Shown here: piece after piece, positions 16,590-25,127 of the stretch
Layout of the letters: every line of letters starts with the position of its first letter
Position numbering within the stretch: the stretch's first letter is position 1
NCBI GenBank assembly: GCA_949294195.1
Contig: CASFGK010000026.1
Coordinates: forward strand, 1 to 64,000
DNA from: an uncultured Bacteroidales bacterium
GTDB taxonomy: Bacteria; Bacteroidota; Bacteroidia; Bacteroidales; UBA932
DNA length: 64,000 nucleotides
Direction of reading: 5' to 3'
Notes under the pieces: generated by a model
What the model saw: only the letters and a program-made list of their open reading frames with translations
Databases searched by the model: none
Told to the model about the DNA's origin: nothing
Program-made: the position numbers and the translations under genes

Positions 16590-18041
16590 ATGAAAAGAAC
16601 AGGTCTTATTCTCGCGGCGCTGGCTTCATGCATATGCATTCAGGCAGCTGCCCAGGAGTCGATGAAGTCAGGATATTTTGTGGAAGGATATACTTTCAGA
16701 CATCAGCTGAACCCTGCATTTGCAAGTTCACGAAGCTACTTTTCCATTCCTGTAGCAGGAAATGCAAATATAGGTGTGAACAGCAATATGGGTATAGGGA
16801 CTTTCCTTTATCCGAGAGACGGCCAGCTCACGACATTCATGAACAGCAGCGTCTCCGCAAATGAGTTCCTGGGGCAGCTTAAGGATAACAACAAGCTGAA
16901 TGCCCGTGTTTTCGTGCCATTTACCTCGGTCGGATTCTGGGGTATTAAAGGAGGTTTTACCACTGTGGAGATGGGTCTGAAGACCAATGCTATGACAAGT
17001 CTGCCTTACGGACTTTTTGATTTCATGAAGAATCTCGGAGCCAAGGAGGATTATTCCATAAACAATATCGGTGTCAAGGCCAGCTCTTATATGGAGATAG
17101 CGCTCGGACATTCACGCAAGGTCACTGACAGGCTGAGTATCGGAGCAAAGGTGAAGTTTCTTGTGGGTGTTATGAGAGCTGATGCCAAAGTCAATGATAT
17201 GCAGGTACACATGGCTGCCGACAAATGGAGTGTTAATGCCAACGGTTCTCTCAACATGTCGGCTCCGATGCTATCAGTGCCAGTAAAGAACGGGGACGAG
17301 ATTGACTGGGACAATATCGGTATGGCAGAGATGAATTCCTTTTCTGACGTGATGTCTTCGCTGTTCTCCGGACTCGGATATGGCGCCGCTCTGGATCTTG
17401 GGGCAGCCTATAAGTTTAATGACGGACTTCTTGACGGACTCACCCTGTCTGCCGCCGTCCTTGATCTCGGATTCATTTCGTGGGGAACTTCCGTGAATGC
17501 CGTGACTGCATCGGAACCGTGGGAATTCGACGGATTTGAGGATATATCCCTTGAGTCGGGCAATGAGAATTCCCTCAAAGAACAGATGAATTCGCTGGCA
17601 GACAGTTTCAGCGGCCTTTTGAAATTCAGAAAGCTTGCAGACACCAAAGGCAATACCGACATGCTGGCATGCACGGTTAATGTCGGTGCCGAATACGAGA
17701 TGCCGTTCTATCGCAGGCTTTCTGTAGGAGTCCTGTCTTCAACAAGGATTTCCGGTCCTTATACTTTTTCAGAAGGACGTCTTTCCGCCAATGTAGAGCC
17801 CGTTGACTGGTTCGGGCTGTCTACCAGCTACGGTATTTCCTCATTCGGTTCCTCATGGGGTGCAATGGTCAGTTTCAACTTCCCGGGAATAGGACTTTTC
17901 CTCGGTACCGACAACATTCCTACCAGTGTGACCAAGCCTATAGGAAAATCAGGAATAGGGCTTCCGTACAGGAAGACCAATTTCAACCTGCATTTCGGCC
18001 TTGTTTTCAATGTCGGCAAAATCAATCATTTCTATGACTGA
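16590..18041 (+). CDS. DUF5723 family outer-membrane protein
   Basis: 483 residues with a cleavable signal peptide (MKRTGLILAALASCICIQAAAQ). It has the typical opening of this family, FRHQLNPAFASSRSYFSIP, and a long run of amphipathic strands ending with ...FNVGKINHFYD, the pattern of a transmembrane beta-barrel. Only Bacteroidota are known to me to carry this domain; the function is not established. It starts 1 base after the large lipoprotein gene, which suggests a barrel-lipoprotein pair. A bidirectional terminator follows. Confidence 0.85.
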   Translation: MKRTGLILAALASCICIQAAAQESMKSGYFVEGYTFRHQLNPAFASSRSYFSIPVAGNANIGVNSNMGIGTFLYPRDGQLTTFMNSSVSANEFLGQLKDNNKLNARVFVPFTSVGFWGIKGGFTTVEMGLKTNAMTSLPYGLFDFMKNLGAKEDYSINNIGVKASSYMEIALGHSRKVTDRLSIGAKVKFLVGVMRADAKVNDMQVHMAADKWSVNANGSLNMSAPMLSVPVKNGDEIDWDNIGMAEMNSFSDVMSSLFSGLGYGAALDLGAAYKFNDGLLDGLTLSAAVLDLGFISWGTSVNAVTASEPWEFDGFEDISLESGNENSLKEQMNSLADSFSGLLKFRKLADTKGNTDMLACTVNVGAEYEMPFYRRLSVGVLSSTRISGPYTFSEGRLSANVEPVDWFGLSTSYGISSFGSSWGAMVSFNFPGIGLFLGTDNIPTSVTKPIGKSGIGLPYRKTNFNLHFGLVFNVGKINHFYD

Positions 18042-18071
18042 TTTACGGATATTGCAGTTATATTTATTAAG

Positions 18072-18108
18072 AAAAACCGCCGGAAACCAGTCCGGCGGTT
18101 TTTCTTTT
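18072..18108. terminator. Bidirectional intrinsic terminator
   Basis: Stem AAAAACCGCCGGA (18072-18084) / TCCGGCGGTTTTT (18091-18103) with U-rich flanks on both strands. It separates the convergent DUF5723 and flavodiiron genes. Confidence 0.9.
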
Positions 18109-18123
18109 CCCGATTTGCGGATG

Positions 18124-19341
18124 TCAGCCGAGCGGCTGTTCTGATTCTGCCATCAGGCCGGCAATGTGTGCCATGTCGCATTTCTGTTCAGAGTATGCCT
18201 GAGGAAAACATATGCCGTCGGAAATGAGCCGGAAACCTTGTTTCGAAGCCATTTCATTCAGCAGCTTCACGCTTGCCCCCGCCCATGTGAATGAACCGAA
18301 AGCAAAGAACTTCCTGTTTTTGACCAGTCTTGCGCATACGCCGTACATGAAATTGTATGCAGGAGGGAATATGTCATTGTTGTATGTCGGAGCCCCCACC
18401 GCAAGAGTATCGAACTTGAACAGGTCGCGGTATGCAAATGAAACGTTCTCGGTACATAGGTTGTGGATTGCGTAGCGCACTCCCCTCTTTGCGAGCTCTG
18501 CGGCAAGTGCCTTGGCTGCTTTGGCTGTATTTCCGTACATGCTGCTGTAGACGATGCATACTCCCTTGTCCGCTTCATACTTGCTGAGTCTGTCATAGTA
18601 TGAAACGACATCTGCCACATGCTTTTCCCACACCGGGCCGTGTGTGCTGCATATACGCTCTATCTGAAGACCTGAAAGCTTTTTCAGAGCCGCCTGCACT
18701 GTCTGTCCGTATTTTCCCACAATGTTGGAATAATATCTGGTCATTTCATCCTTGAACTCGTCAAAACAGCTGTCTGCTTTGTCAAGCCATCCGCAAAGAT
18801 GCGCCTTTGAATCAGTTATACCTCCGTCTACAGCTCCGAAAGTACCGAAGGCATCACCGGAGAAAAGGGTCTTTTCTTCTGCCAGATACGTTACCATCGT
18901 TTCCGGCCAGTGTACCATAGGTGCCATATGGAAGGTAAGCGATGATTCTCCCAGACTTATGCTCTCCCCTTCCTTGACTGCATATATGTTGTCAGTCACC
19001 CCGTAGTAGCCTTTTATCATAGGTACGGCTTTGGCGCTGGTAAGTATGCGTATGTCAGGATAATGCTCTCTGACAGTGGCGATGAGGGAAGAATGGTCCG
19101 GTTCCATGTGGTTGACTACCAGATAATCGATTTTCCTGTCCCCTATCTGGTTGCGGATATTTCCGATATACTCTTTTTCAAATCCGGCTTCAACGGTGTC
19201 GATAAGAGCTACCTTTTCGTCTACTACAAGGTACGAGTTGTAGCTGACTCCGAACGGAAGCGGCCACATCCCTTCAAATATGACTTTGGTGTGGTCATTC
19301 ACGCCTACGTAGCGGACTTTTTCAGAAATTAGATTTTCCAT
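18124..19341 (-). CDS. Flavodiiron protein (FprA/A-type flavoprotein)
   Basis: Cytoplasmic enzyme of 405 residues that reduces O2 to water or NO to N2O and protects anaerobes. The N-terminal metallo-beta-lactamase-like diiron domain (about 1-250) shows the ligand motif HMEPDH, then PMVHWPE, FSGDAFG and STHGPVW. The C-terminal flavodoxin domain has the FMN loop SSMYGNTAKAA (about 264-274) and APTYNND. The ATG at 19341 is taken rather than a TTG six bases upstream. It is a single-gene unit; the electron donor (usually rubredoxin) is not encoded nearby. Confidence 0.93.
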   Translation of the reverse strand: MENLISEKVRYVGVNDHTKVIFEGMWPLPFGVSYNSYLVVDEKVALIDTVEAGFEKEYIGNIRNQIGDRKIDYLVVNHMEPDHSSLIATVREHYPDIRILTSAKAVPMIKGYYGVTDNIYAVKEGESISLGESSLTFHMAPMVHWPETMVTYLAEEKTLFSGDAFGTFGAVDGGITDSKAHLCGWLDKADSCFDEFKDEMTRYYSNIVGKYGQTVQAALKKLSGLQIERICSTHGPVWEKHVADVVSYYDRLSKYEADKGVCIVYSSMYGNTAKAAKALAAELAKRGVRYAIHNLCTENVSFAYRDLFKFDTLAVGAPTYNNDIFPPAYNFMYGVCARLVKNRKFFAFGSFTWAGASVKLLNEMASKQGFRLISDGICFPQAYSEQKCDMAHIAGLMAESEQPLG

Positions 19342-19378
19342 ATTCAAATTTGTTACTGTTATTTTCGTCTGATGTCTG

Positions 19379-19386
19379 CAAATATA
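19379..19386 (-). promoter_or_regulatory. Candidate -7 element of the flavodiiron gene
   Basis: TATATTTG on the minus strand, 38 bases before the ATG. No good TTTG lies at the expected distance upstream, so the call is tentative. Confidence 0.45.
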
Positions 19387-19390
19387 ATAT

Positions 19391-20041
19391 TTAGAATGTT
19401 ATCCCGATTCCGAAGGCGAGTGCAAAAAACAATGTGTCGTTCCTTCTGAGATTTTCTTCGGGTATATAGATAGATGAGTTCGATACTGTTTCAAAAGCAC
19501 CCGTTCTGGTCATGACATTTCTGACCGAAATCAGGAAATCAAGGTTTGTATATCTGCTTAAAGGTATTCTATAGCCGGCCCCGAGTTTCCAGATTCCCGA
19601 GATGGCGATATCGTCGGTCCCTCTGAAAAAACCAGGACCCGCTTCGGCAAATGCCAGCCATTTGCCCTCCGTCTGTTCTTTGCCGAAACAATATGTCGCA
19701 CGTAATGTAAGCGGGTGTATTTGCCTGTATTTGCTGATACCGCTGTATCCGGTATGCAGCGAAAGGTTCATTTTGTATGACACGTTCAGTCCGATATGCA
19801 CGATGAATTCTCCGTTGATGTGGTACCCTGTCTCGATGTATTCCCGGTCTACACGGTATCCGTATGAAGAAATGTAGTCATAATGCCTGTATGCCGATAC
19901 CGTACTTATATAGCTCCCTTCAATGCCGAAAGTGAATGAATCGAGGAAACGGGACGGTTTTCCCTCTCTTGCGCCTGATGCAGGAAAGGAAACAGCCAGC
20001 GCAAGCAATACAAGAATCGGATATTTGACAGTCCTGAACAT
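19391..20041 (-). CDS. Predicted outer-membrane beta-barrel protein
   Basis: 216 residues. A signal peptide (LVLLALAVSFPASG) is followed by alternating-residue beta strands with many Tyr and Phe, ending FFALAFGIGITF, a typical C-terminal barrel strand. No named family. The ATG at 20041 is preferred to a TTG at 20047. It lies 6 bases after the stop of another small barrel gene, and both follow the acetyltransferase and pyruvate kinase genes in one tight run. Confidence 0.7.
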   Translation of the reverse strand: MFRTVKYPILVLLALAVSFPASGAREGKPSRFLDSFTFGIEGSYISTVSAYRHYDYISSYGYRVDREYIETGYHINGEFIVHIGLNVSYKMNLSLHTGYSGISKYRQIHPLTLRATYCFGKEQTEGKWLAFAEAGPGFFRGTDDIAISGIWKLGAGYRIPLSRYTNLDFLISVRNVMTRTGAFETVSNSSIYIPEENLRRNDTLFFALAFGIGITF

Positions 20042-20047
20042 TGTCAA

Positions 20048-20575
20048 CTAAAAGGAATATCGGATTCCCAGTCTGGGATAATATGATTTTACAAGTCCCT
20101 CTGAATACATTTTAAGCCTTGATTCAGAACCGGTACCGTCCAGCTTCATTCCCAGTATGGGTGACAGGTCGAGCGAGAGTATCACAGGAACTTTGAATCT
20201 GTATTCCAGTCCTATCTTCCCTACCAGTCCTGCCATTGGTCCGGGTAATTCTCCCGGCTGTCTCACATATCCTGCCGCCAGGCCGATTCCACCTGATGCT
20301 GACATGTATCCGGAATCAAACACATGTCCCCAGAATATGAAGTTGTATGAAAAATTGAGCTTGGCTCCGGGAGAAGACACCGTTCCGTCAAGCACATCGC
20401 AGAAGTCCACTCCCGCATTGAGTTCGAAAAATGTGGAATCGGCCCCGTGATGCTGGTACGATACCTCAATGCCGGTCGCACTGAACACTCCGCCTGCAGA
20501 TCTCGGCTGGGCCCGTGATGCTGTGGCGGCAAGAGTCATGATCAGGACGGATATGAAAGCAAGGCGGGAGTTCAT
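20048..20575 (-). CDS. Predicted outer-membrane beta-barrel protein
   Basis: 175 residues. Signal peptide MNSRLAFISVLIMTLAATAS, then about eight amphipathic strands ending SYYPRLGIRYSF, a standard barrel end with terminal Phe. It resembles small OmpA-like or OmpW-like eight-strand barrels in size, but I cannot assign a family. Its ATG overlaps the TGA of the acetyltransferase gene (ATGA), so translation is coupled. Confidence 0.7.
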   Translation of the reverse strand: MNSRLAFISVLIMTLAATASRAQPRSAGGVFSATGIEVSYQHHGADSTFFELNAGVDFCDVLDGTVSSPGAKLNFSYNFIFWGHVFDSGYMSASGGIGLAAGYVRQPGELPGPMAGLVGKIGLEYRFKVPVILSLDLSPILGMKLDGTGSESRLKMYSEGLVKSYYPRLGIRYSF

Positions 20576-21150
20576 TCCTGTAAATCTTTCTGCATATGCT
20601 TCATTTCATGCCCGAAGAAGTCTCTCATACCGACAACACTGAAACCAAGCCTTCTGTACAGGGCTTCGGCCTTTGGCTTGTCTGTGTCCACAATCAGTCC
20701 TGTCTTCCGGAAGCCCAGTCTGCGCGCACGGTTGAAAGCAGCCTCGAAAAGCTTGGACCCGATGCCGTGGGATCTCATCGAAGGATCCACTCCGATTGAA
20801 TCCAGATAAAACTCCCCCGCTTCAGTTTCCTTTACCTTTGAAAAATCATTCGGAGAATCGGGCAATGACGCCAGATCTTCGGCGACAGGCCGTTTCAGCT
20901 CCTCGTAAGACGCACCGTCGTAACCGTTTATAGCTCCGCACACCTTTCCGTCCGCTTCCGCAACAATAGTGTGTCTGAAGCTGTACAGCGTATTGTCCGC
21001 TTCAACGTACCGCTGCACGCGATCATGAAGGTCTTCTTCAGTCATGGACGGATCCATTGCAAGAAATTCCTCCACAGGCCATGCCATCATGAACAGCCAT
21101 GCCACTTCTGATGCATCTTCTTTTCTGCAGTCCCGGATATTGATTTCCAT
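20572..21150 (-). CDS. GNAT family N-acetyltransferase
   Basis: 192 residues. The GNAT fold is shown by the acetyl-CoA-binding block VDPSMRSHGIGSKLFEAA (Q/RxxGxG/A form RSHGIG, about 131-136) and the C-terminal ALYRRLGFSVVGMRDFF motif. It starts IRDCRKEDASEVAWL, common in GNATs that act on small molecules or protein N-termini. The substrate is unknown. The ATG at 21150, 10 bases after the pyruvate kinase stop, is chosen over an upstream start that would overlap pyk. Confidence 0.88.
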   Translation of the reverse strand: MEINIRDCRKEDASEVAWLFMMAWPVEEFLAMDPSMTEEDLHDRVQRYVEADNTLYSFRHTIVAEADGKVCGAINGYDGASYEELKRPVAEDLASLPDSPNDFSKVKETEAGEFYLDSIGVDPSMRSHGIGSKLFEAAFNRARRLGFRKTGLIVDTDKPKAEALYRRLGFSVVGMRDFFGHEMKHMQKDLQE

Positions 21151-21160
21151 AATAAAATAT

Positions 21161-22564
21161 TTATACGTATTTGAATTCCATGTATGTCGCACCAAGCTCG
21201 TCATTGAAGCTTCCGCCGATAAATCCTACAAGATCACCTTCTTCCAGCATACCGTCTTCCTGCAGAAGGGCTATGGCGTTCTTTACGAAGTCTTCTTTGC
21301 TTTTCTGGACTTCGAACATATATGGATAGACATCATAGGATAGAGCCAGTTCTCTCATAGTGAAAGAGTTGTAGCACATTGCATAAATAGGGACTTTAGG
21401 TCTGAATTCGGCAAGATACCGTCCTGTCCTTCCTGTCCATGTATCGAAGATAATTGCTTTTACCGGCAGTTCCTGGGTGGCTTCGACAAGATTTTTTGCA
21501 AGTACTGCAGCAATCGGCTTCATGACTTTCTCCAGATTGAGATCGAGAGAGACATCAAGCGACTTTTCCGTCTCCCTGGCAATTTTCGTCATCGTGCGTA
21601 CTGCTTCGACAGGGTATTTGCCGCTTGCAGTCTCACCGCTAAGCATGATTGCATCCGTACTTTCGAAGATGGCGTTTGCCACATCCGTAACCTCTGCTCT
21701 TGTAGGCCGGGGGTTCTCTATCATACTGTGAAGCATCTGCGTCGCAATTATTACAGGTTTTTTCCGTGAACGGCACATCTGGATCATCCTTTTCTGGATG
21801 GTAGGAATCCTTTCGGCAGGAATCTCGACGCCGAGGTCTCCTCTTGCTACCATTACACCATAGCAGTATGACAGTATGTCGTACAGGTTGTCGATTCCCT
21901 GCTGGTTTTCTATTTTGGAGATGATCTTTATGTGGCTTTTCCTTTCATCCAGAATCTCCTGTATTTCCAGAAGATCATCCTTGCTTCTGACAAACGAATG
22001 GGCAATGAAATCTATATCGGCGTCAATGGCCCAGTTCACGAATTTCCTGTCTTTTTCGGAAAGGGCCGGAAGCGAAATGTGGACATTGGGGACATTTACG
22101 CTTTTCCTGCCTTTGATCACTCCGCTGTTCTGCACTTCACAGAGCAGCTTGTCGTTCTCCTTGCCCGTGACGAACAGGTCGACAGAGCCGTCATCTATCA
22201 GCACATGGGCCCCGACAGGCACGTCGCTTACAAATTCGGCACAGGTTGTATAAAGGATCTTTGAGTTGCAGAGTTTGTCCGGTCCGTTATGTATTTCAAG
22301 CCAGTCCCCTTCCTTTACAACGAAGCCTACAGACGATTCCATGGCAGTCAGCCTGACCTCAGGTCCCTTTGTATCCACCAGTATGCCGATCTTGTCTGAT
22401 ACGGACCGCACATTGTCAACAATCTTCTGCGCCCCTTCCAGACTTGCATGCGCGGAATTTATCCGGACTACATTCATTCCGTTCTGATACAGTTTCCTGA
22501 TGAAATACGGATCGCAGTTAATGTCTGAAATAGTGCAGATAATCTTCGTTTTCTTCGCAATCAT
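21161..22564 (-). CDS. pyk: Pyruvate kinase
   Basis: 467 residues. It makes pyruvate and ATP from phosphoenolpyruvate and ADP. Blocks seen: KIICTISDIN at the N-terminus, VVRINSAHAS, the B domain (about 70-165), DFIAHSFVRSKDD, SKIENQQGI, VARGDLGVEI with the metal ligands, and ENPRPTRAEVTDVANAI. The MLHSM segment differs slightly from the common MLESM. The ATG at 22564 (MIAKKTK) fits the family start; an upstream extension is spurious. It heads a run with the acetyltransferase and two barrel genes. Confidence 0.95.
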   Translation of the reverse strand: MIAKKTKIICTISDINCDPYFIRKLYQNGMNVVRINSAHASLEGAQKIVDNVRSVSDKIGILVDTKGPEVRLTAMESSVGFVVKEGDWLEIHNGPDKLCNSKILYTTCAEFVSDVPVGAHVLIDDGSVDLFVTGKENDKLLCEVQNSGVIKGRKSVNVPNVHISLPALSEKDRKFVNWAIDADIDFIAHSFVRSKDDLLEIQEILDERKSHIKIISKIENQQGIDNLYDILSYCYGVMVARGDLGVEIPAERIPTIQKRMIQMCRSRKKPVIIATQMLHSMIENPRPTRAEVTDVANAIFESTDAIMLSGETASGKYPVEAVRTMTKIARETEKSLDVSLDLNLEKVMKPIAAVLAKNLVEATQELPVKAIIFDTWTGRTGRYLAEFRPKVPIYAMCYNSFTMRELALSYDVYPYMFEVQKSKEDFVKNAIALLQEDGMLEEGDLVGFIGGSFNDELGATYMEFKYV

Positions 22565-22596
22565 TAGTTTCTCCGTTAATTGAACCGCGAATTTAG

Positions 22597-22604
22597 CAAA
22601 AATA
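22597..22604 (-). promoter_or_regulatory. Candidate -7 element of pyk
   Basis: TATTTTTG on the minus strand. A TTTG at 22622-22625 is only 17 bases away, shorter than the usual spacing. It overlaps the start of the divergent lrgA transcript. Confidence 0.45.
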
Positions 22605-22635
22605 TTGTATTTTCGCGCCCTCAAAAATTTCAGAT

Positions 22636-23001
22636 ATGGTTATCAGCGGTGTTTTCATAATTGTCCTCTACTATGTACTTGGGAATGTGATATCTTCCCT
22701 TACAGGACACTTCATACCTGGCAGCGTCATAGGTATGCTGCTGCTTTTCATCTCGCTTGTCTGCAGGATAGTAAAGCCAGAACGGATAAGGTCCGTAGCA
22801 GGTTTTCTTACAGGAAACATGACAGTGTTCTTCATTCCCGCATCGCTGGGCGTGATGGAGCAGTGGGGGCTGATACGTTCGGGATTTATCGGATGGGTGG
22901 GCGTGACCTTCATTTCGACTGTCCTGGTACTTATCAGTTCAGGACTCATGCAGGACTTGCTCATAAAGGCAGGCAACAGGATTTCACGTAAAAGGAACTG
23001 A
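22636..23001 (+). CDS. lrgA: CidA/LrgA family holin-like protein
   Basis: 121 residues, four membrane helices, no signal peptide. It has the family signature HFIPGSVIGMLLL (about 24-36) and FLTGNMTVFFIPASLGVM (about 57-74). LrgA/CidA proteins act with LrgB/CidB in murein-hydrolase control or in pyruvate and overflow-metabolite transport. The lrgB gene begins 1 base after its stop. Divergent from pyk, which may be meaningful given the reported link of this family with pyruvate. Confidence 0.9.
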   Translation: MVISGVFIIVLYYVLGNVISSLTGHFIPGSVIGMLLLFISLVCRIVKPERIRSVAGFLTGNMTVFFIPASLGVMEQWGLIRSGFIGWVGVTFISTVLVLISSGLMQDLLIKAGNRISRKRN

Positions 23002-23002
23002 T

Positions 23003-23701
23003 ATGGACGCATCTCTCATCTGCAATGTGCCGGCCATGCTGGCTCTGACCCTCGGGGCGTATCTTCTTGGCGTATGGGTCAGGAAGAAATCCGGACTTTC
23101 ACTTCTGCATCCGTTCCTGATATGCATACCGGTCATTGCCTCCGTACTTTATTTTACAGGAGTGCCTGTCAGGTTCTATATAGATTCCAACAAGATGATC
23201 GATTTTCTTCTGGGACCGAGTGTCGTATCGCTCGGACTGCTCATGTACGACCATCTGGAAACAATCAGAAGACATCTTCTGTCAATACTGGTCTCCGTCT
23301 TTACAGGAAGTCTTGTAGGAGTAGGCAGCGTGTACTTCCTGTGCAGGTTCTTTTCCCTGGATGAAATTTTCATAAAGTCGATGGAGGCGAAATCTGTCAC
23401 GACCCCGATAGCGATGGACATATCGGCATCATTGGGCGGCAACGTATCTCTGGCAGCAGTCACAGTAATCCTGTGCGGATTTATCGGAACTGTTTTCGGA
23501 CCTGTGCTGATAAGGATGTTCCATATCAGTACTTCCGTAGCCAAAGGCCTGGCACTCGGATGCTGCTCGCACGGGCTTGGAACTTCCAAGGCAATCGAGA
23601 TGGGGGCTGTCGAGGGGGCTGTCAGCGGACTTGCCATCGCCCTGATGGGAGTAATGACAGCCATAGTTGTCCCGATATTCAATATGTTTTTCCCGATTTA
23701 A
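23003..23701 (+). CDS. lrgB: LrgB family protein
   Basis: 232 residues with about seven membrane helices. Signature blocks are KSVTTPIAMDISASLGG (about 131-147) and ALGCCSHGLGTSKAIEMG (about 190-207). It forms the membrane partner of LrgA in the two-gene unit. Nothing in the sequence decides between a role in lysis control and one in metabolite export. Confidence 0.92.
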   Translation: MDASLICNVPAMLALTLGAYLLGVWVRKKSGLSLLHPFLICIPVIASVLYFTGVPVRFYIDSNKMIDFLLGPSVVSLGLLMYDHLETIRRHLLSILVSVFTGSLVGVGSVYFLCRFFSLDEIFIKSMEAKSVTTPIAMDISASLGGNVSLAAVTVILCGFIGTVFGPVLIRMFHISTSVAKGLALGCCSHGLGTSKAIEMGAVEGAVSGLAIALMGVMTAIVVPIFNMFFPI

Positions 23702-23803
23702 TTAGTAAATTTAAAGGATTTACATGAAATCAGCTGGATAACAAAATTGTTTTTATGTATAACAGTTTTGTTTTACTGTCTTTCATTTAAAATGTTATAA
23801 GCT

Positions 23804-25114
23804 ATGGACGTTGATGAGAACATTGGGAGAAGCAGGATGCTCCCTCCCCTTCCGGAAAGGATGAGACCCCATGATCTGGACGGCTATGTGGGGCAGAAAC
23901 ACCTTGTAGGGAAAGGCGGAGTGATCAGAAACATGATAGAGACGGGCAATCTCACATCATTCATTCTCTGGGGACCTCCGGGGGTCGGCAAGACGACTCT
24001 TGCCCGGATCGTCTCTGCAAGCATGAACCGGGAATTCTTCACTCTGTCCGCAGTCAGCGCCGGAGTCAAGGAAGTGAGGGAAGTAATCGACAAGGCGAGG
24101 ACCGGCTCCATATTCTCATCGGAAGCTGCCCCCGTCCTTTTCATAGACGAAATCCACCGGTTCAACAAGTCGCAGCAGGATGCCCTTCTCGGAGCAGTCG
24201 AGGACGGGACGGTCATTCTGATAGGTGCCACTACGGAGAACCCTTCTTTTGAGGTGAACTCCCCTCTTCTGTCCAGATGCCAGGTTTTCGTTCTGAAAAG
24301 CCTTGAAGTCCAGGATCTGCAGGAACTTCTTGACAGGGCGGTAAAAACCGATATCCTGCTCAGGGATATGGACATAACCGTAGAAGAGACAGGAGCCGTT
24401 TTCCGCTACAGCGGCGGGGATGCCAGAAAACTTCTGAATATTCTTGAAATCGTTATCGGCTCTTTCCCTGCCGGTAAACCGATTGTGATAAATAACGCTT
24501 CGGTGACGTCGTGCATACAGGAAAACATGGCGGTTTATGACAAGAGCGGGGAAATGCACTATGATATCATTTCCGCCTTTATCAAGAGTGTCAGGGGATC
24601 GGACCCCAATGCGGCCGTGTATTACCTCGGGAGAATGCTTGTCGGAGGAGAGGATCCCTTGTTCATAGCCCGGAGGCTGTGTGTCCTGGCTGCGGAGGAT
24701 ATCGGCCTTGCAAATCCGAATGCACTGCTTCTGGCCAACGCCTGTTTCCAGACAGTACATAATATAGGTATGCCTGAGGCACGTATCCCTCTTGCCGAGA
24801 CAGCCATTTATCTGGCATGTTCGCAGAAGAGCAATTCTGCCTATATGGCTATAGGAAAGGCAATGGACCTTGCCTCAAAGACACAGACTTCACAGGTGCC
24901 TCTGTATCTGCGCAACGCTCCGACCAGGCTCATGGAAGATCTCGGATATGCTGACGGATACAAATATGCCCATGACTATCCTGGACATTTCACAGATCTG
25001 GAGTTTCTTCCATCAGACTTGTCAGGGACCGTGCTGTATGAACCGGCAGACAACAGAAAGGAAGCGGAAATGCGCACCAGACTGTCTGCCCTATGGAAAA
25101 AATACGGATATTGA
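23804..25114 (+). CDS. rarA: Replication-associated recombination protein A (RarA/MgsA)
   Basis: AAA+ ATPase of 436 residues acting at stalled replication forks. Walker A GPPGVGKTTLA (about 57-67), Walker B VLFIDEIHRFNKSQQDALL, sensor 1 GATTENPSFE, and the C-terminal MgsA tetramerisation region ending WKKYGY. Clamp-loader homology is clear; the short N-terminus MLPPLPERMRPHDLDGYVGQ is typical. It is a single gene behind a 102-base AT-rich gap that holds a small ACAGT/ACTGT hairpin. Confidence 0.95.
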   Translation: MDVDENIGRSRMLPPLPERMRPHDLDGYVGQKHLVGKGGVIRNMIETGNLTSFILWGPPGVGKTTLARIVSASMNREFFTLSAVSAGVKEVREVIDKARTGSIFSSEAAPVLFIDEIHRFNKSQQDALLGAVEDGTVILIGATTENPSFEVNSPLLSRCQVFVLKSLEVQDLQELLDRAVKTDILLRDMDITVEETGAVFRYSGGDARKLLNILEIVIGSFPAGKPIVINNASVTSCIQENMAVYDKSGEMHYDIISAFIKSVRGSDPNAAVYYLGRMLVGGEDPLFIARRLCVLAAEDIGLANPNALLLANACFQTVHNIGMPEARIPLAETAIYLACSQKSNSAYMAIGKAMDLASKTQTSQVPLYLRNAPTRLMEDLGYADGYKYAHDYPGHFTDLEFLPSDLSGTVLYEPADNRKEAEMRTRLSALWKKYGY

Positions 25115-25127
25115 AAATCTGCCGTAA

